The notes beneath the pieces were generated by a model. It did not search any database. It had not been told where the DNA came from and worked only from the letters and a program-made list of their open reading frames with translations. From assembly GCA_017441295.1 (NCBI GenBank), contig JAFRYA010000003.1, positions 97,522 through 161,521 of the forward strand: DNA of 64,000 nucleotides, given 5' to 3'. Shown here piece after piece: positions 62,678-64,000 of this stretch. Every line of letters starts with the position of its first letter. Position 1 is the stretch's first letter. Position numbers and translations under genes: made by a program. Origin of the DNA: Lachnospiraceae bacterium (lineage in GTDB: Bacteria; Bacillota; Clostridia; Lachnospirales; Lachnospiraceae).

Positions 62678-63451
62678 TTATAATCCGGAATATGCCAGAT
62701 ACACGAGACTCAAGTCATGATCCTCCTGAAAGAATTCATTCCCGTGGTCTGTACCGCTGAATATTCTCTCACCATCTTTATATCCTTGGAGAGTATTTAA
62801 GGGAACATTTATCCAATAATCGTCCGTCAGCGGTTCTGTTGTAATAATTCTGGTACCATCTTTGTACAGCTCATAAAGAGTGTCCTTCATATTGGTATGG
62901 ACATACAATATTTCGCCATCATAAATCATCATGTTCAGTTTGTTTTCAGGAGAAAGCTCACAGATGGCTGTATCTAAGCAGGAGAACCTTTCCTTGTCAG
63001 TAAGGCTCCTGCCTTTTCTTTCTGTCTCGCTGTTAATCCTGTCCATAAGGAAAAGACCAATAGCCTCGCTGTCGGTCGTTCCTGTCTGCATAGGAAAGTA
63101 TCCCGTGATCAGTTCAGGATCAAAGACCGTACCGTTATGGATGAGCGTCCATGTGCGACTGGTATTATCCTCGAAGACAAACGGATGACAGTTCACATAT
63201 TCAATATGCCCCACAGAGGCCTTGCGGATATGCGCGAGCATGTCTTTGCAGATCACGTCTTCAGAAAGCATATCTTTAAGACGGCTGCTCTGAACAGCCT
63301 GCACCGGCTCCTTCTCAGTAAAGCTCTTTCCCTCGTCAAAAACAGCAATGCCCCATCCGTCTTTATGGTGAGCGCTGTTTTCGAAAAAGCGCGCAAGAAT
63401 CTCATTCGCCCTATATGGTTTATATGAATTAATACCAAACAGCTGGCACAT
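62678..63451 (-). CDS. Class II glutamine amidotransferase (YafJ/EgtC-like)
   Basis: 257 residues beginning MCQLFGINS, with the N-terminal nucleophile Cys2 exposed after Met removal; DGWGIAVFD, LAHIRKASVGHIEYVNCHPF and HNGTVF are the other glutamine-site motifs. No second catalytic domain is fused, so it acts as a stand-alone amidase or donates ammonia to an unknown partner. Confidence 0.88.
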   Translation of the reverse strand: MCQLFGINSYKPYRANEILARFFENSAHHKDGWGIAVFDEGKSFTEKEPVQAVQSSRLKDMLSEDVICKDMLAHIRKASVGHIEYVNCHPFVFEDNTSRTWTLIHNGTVFDPELITGYFPMQTGTTDSEAIGLFLMDRINSETERKGRSLTDKERFSCLDTAICELSPENKLNMMIYDGEILYVHTNMKDTLYELYKDGTRIITTEPLTDDYWINVPLNTLQGYKDGERIFSGTDHGNEFFQEDHDLSLVYLAYSGL

Positions 63452-63498
63452 TTTTTGTTCCCCTAAACAACAGTTTCTATGAAATATATGATAAATAT

Positions 63499-64000
63499 TT
63501 ATTTCTTCATCAAATCAGCACCTGCATTCCAGGCCTGTCCCACTTTGGCACCGGTTGCATAATATCCATTCTGGAATTGATCAAACATCAGCGCGTGAAG
63601 TTTCACCGGATCAACCTTGCCTTTATCTGAAAGCACTGCCTCCTCAGCTTTTACATTTACAATCTTTCCTACGATGCCTTCCACATAGTCTGTATGCAGG
63701 AATTCAAGCAGTTCACATTCCATAACGACAGGAAATTCCTCAATGATCGGAGCATTTACCTTGTCGCTTTTAACTGCGTGATATCCGGTTCTCTCAAATT
63801 TATCGTTGATCTTATTTCCGGAAGCGATGCCGAAGAAATCTGCCACATCCATATGTGCTTCGTCAGCAAGCGCAACCGTAAAAGCCTTGCTCTCTTTGAT
63901 ATTCAGCCATGTTCTCTTGCCTTCGCCAATGAAGAGGATGATCTTGTCCATATCACAGATCTGTCCCCAGGCAACGTTCATAACGTTAACCTTCTCATTC
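63499..64000 (-). CDS. Flavin reductase family protein (5' end outside window)
   Basis: About 167 residues are visible and the frame is open to the right edge. The visible part has NVMNVAWGQICDMDK, FTVALADEAHMDVADFFGIASGNKINDKFE and a C-terminal YYATGAKVGQAW, typical of the clostridial FMN-binding split-barrel flavin reductase/flavoredoxin family. It would reduce FMN with NAD(P)H or serve as an electron carrier. A typical member has about 190 residues, so 20-25 are missing. Confidence 0.85.
   Translation of the reverse strand, partial: NEKVNVMNVAWGQICDMDKIILFIGEGKRTWLNIKESKAFTVALADEAHMDVADFFGIASGNKINDKFERTGYHAVKSDKVNAPIIEEFPVVMECELLEFLHTDYVEGIVGKIVNVKAEEAVLSDKGKVDPVKLHALMFDQFQNGYYATGAKVGQAWNAGADLMKK

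Overview
The window looks like chromosomal DNA of a strictly anaerobic, low-oxygen-tolerance Clostridia (Firmicutes/Bacillota) bacterium, probably a gut or rumen type. The reasons are the acetyl-CoA synthase/corrinoid protein cluster of the Wood-Ljungdahl pathway, a single-chain pyruvate:ferredoxin oxidoreductase, a FabK-type type II fatty acid operon, an oxygen-sensitive radical SAM enzyme, 4Fe-4S old-yellow-enzyme family proteins, DUF3793/DUF3786/DUF6472 families typical of clostridia, and strong AGGAGG ribosome binding sites. A closer assignment (for example Anaerovoracaceae/Family XIII) is only a guess. No tRNA, rRNA, IS element or prophage was recognised.

Layout. 1-6 kb: the end of a GH3 glycosidase, a CsoR-controlled copper export operon (csoR-copA, with a likely internal copZ start), a small membrane protein, a frameshifted polysaccharide deacetylase lipoprotein and a nitroreductase. 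6-8.9 kb: trkA-trkH potassium uptake. 8.9-19.9 kb: one long minus-strand fatty acid synthesis operon acpP-fabK-fabD-fabG-accB-fabZ-accC-accD-accA-fabF-fabF2-acyl-CoA ligase, with a clear promoter and a leader carrying spaced direct repeats. 20-21.1 kb: DUF3793 protein and flavodoxin behind a strong promoter with two copies of a 19-bp operator-like repeat. 21.1-31.4 kb: the acs cluster (zinc ribbon, His-rich protein, cooT, small ORF, cooC, acsD, acsC, acsE, acsB, acsV, DUF3786, FMN flavoprotein), without the CODH catalytic subunit gene. 31.5-34.2 kb: an ECF nickel/cobalt transporter (cbiM-cbiQ-cbiO), which fits the metal demand of the acs products. 34.3-37.6 kb: lon, a TetR regulator and a cupin.

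37.7-51.4 kb: an ABC exporter, a hairpin-repeat array, nifJ overlapping a CoA-transferase gene, a leucine-rich repeat protein, an AT-rich lipoprotein with a clan CD peptidase signature, a D-Ala-D-Ala carboxypeptidase, a LysR regulator, an M29 aminopeptidase, a decayed LysR gene and a second hairpin-repeat array. 51.4-64 kb: an operon of old-yellow-enzyme/FAD-oxidoreductase/NlpC-P60 protein, a Bax-inhibitor-like membrane protein, an amidohydrolase, a dienelactone hydrolase coupled to a radical SAM maturase, an XRE-SpoT-like hydrolase fusion, an acyl-CoA ligase with a tiny DUF6472 gene, a class II glutamine amidotransferase, and the end of a flavin reductase.

The least explained signal is the pair of intergenic arrays at 39519-39814 and 51137-51355: strictly alternating 12-bp inverted arms (consensus TGTAGTWCGTAA) forming hairpin units of about 40 bp, repeated every 64 bp, with loops and spacers of constant length but changing sequence and with compensated base changes in the stems. 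I know of no described element with this design.
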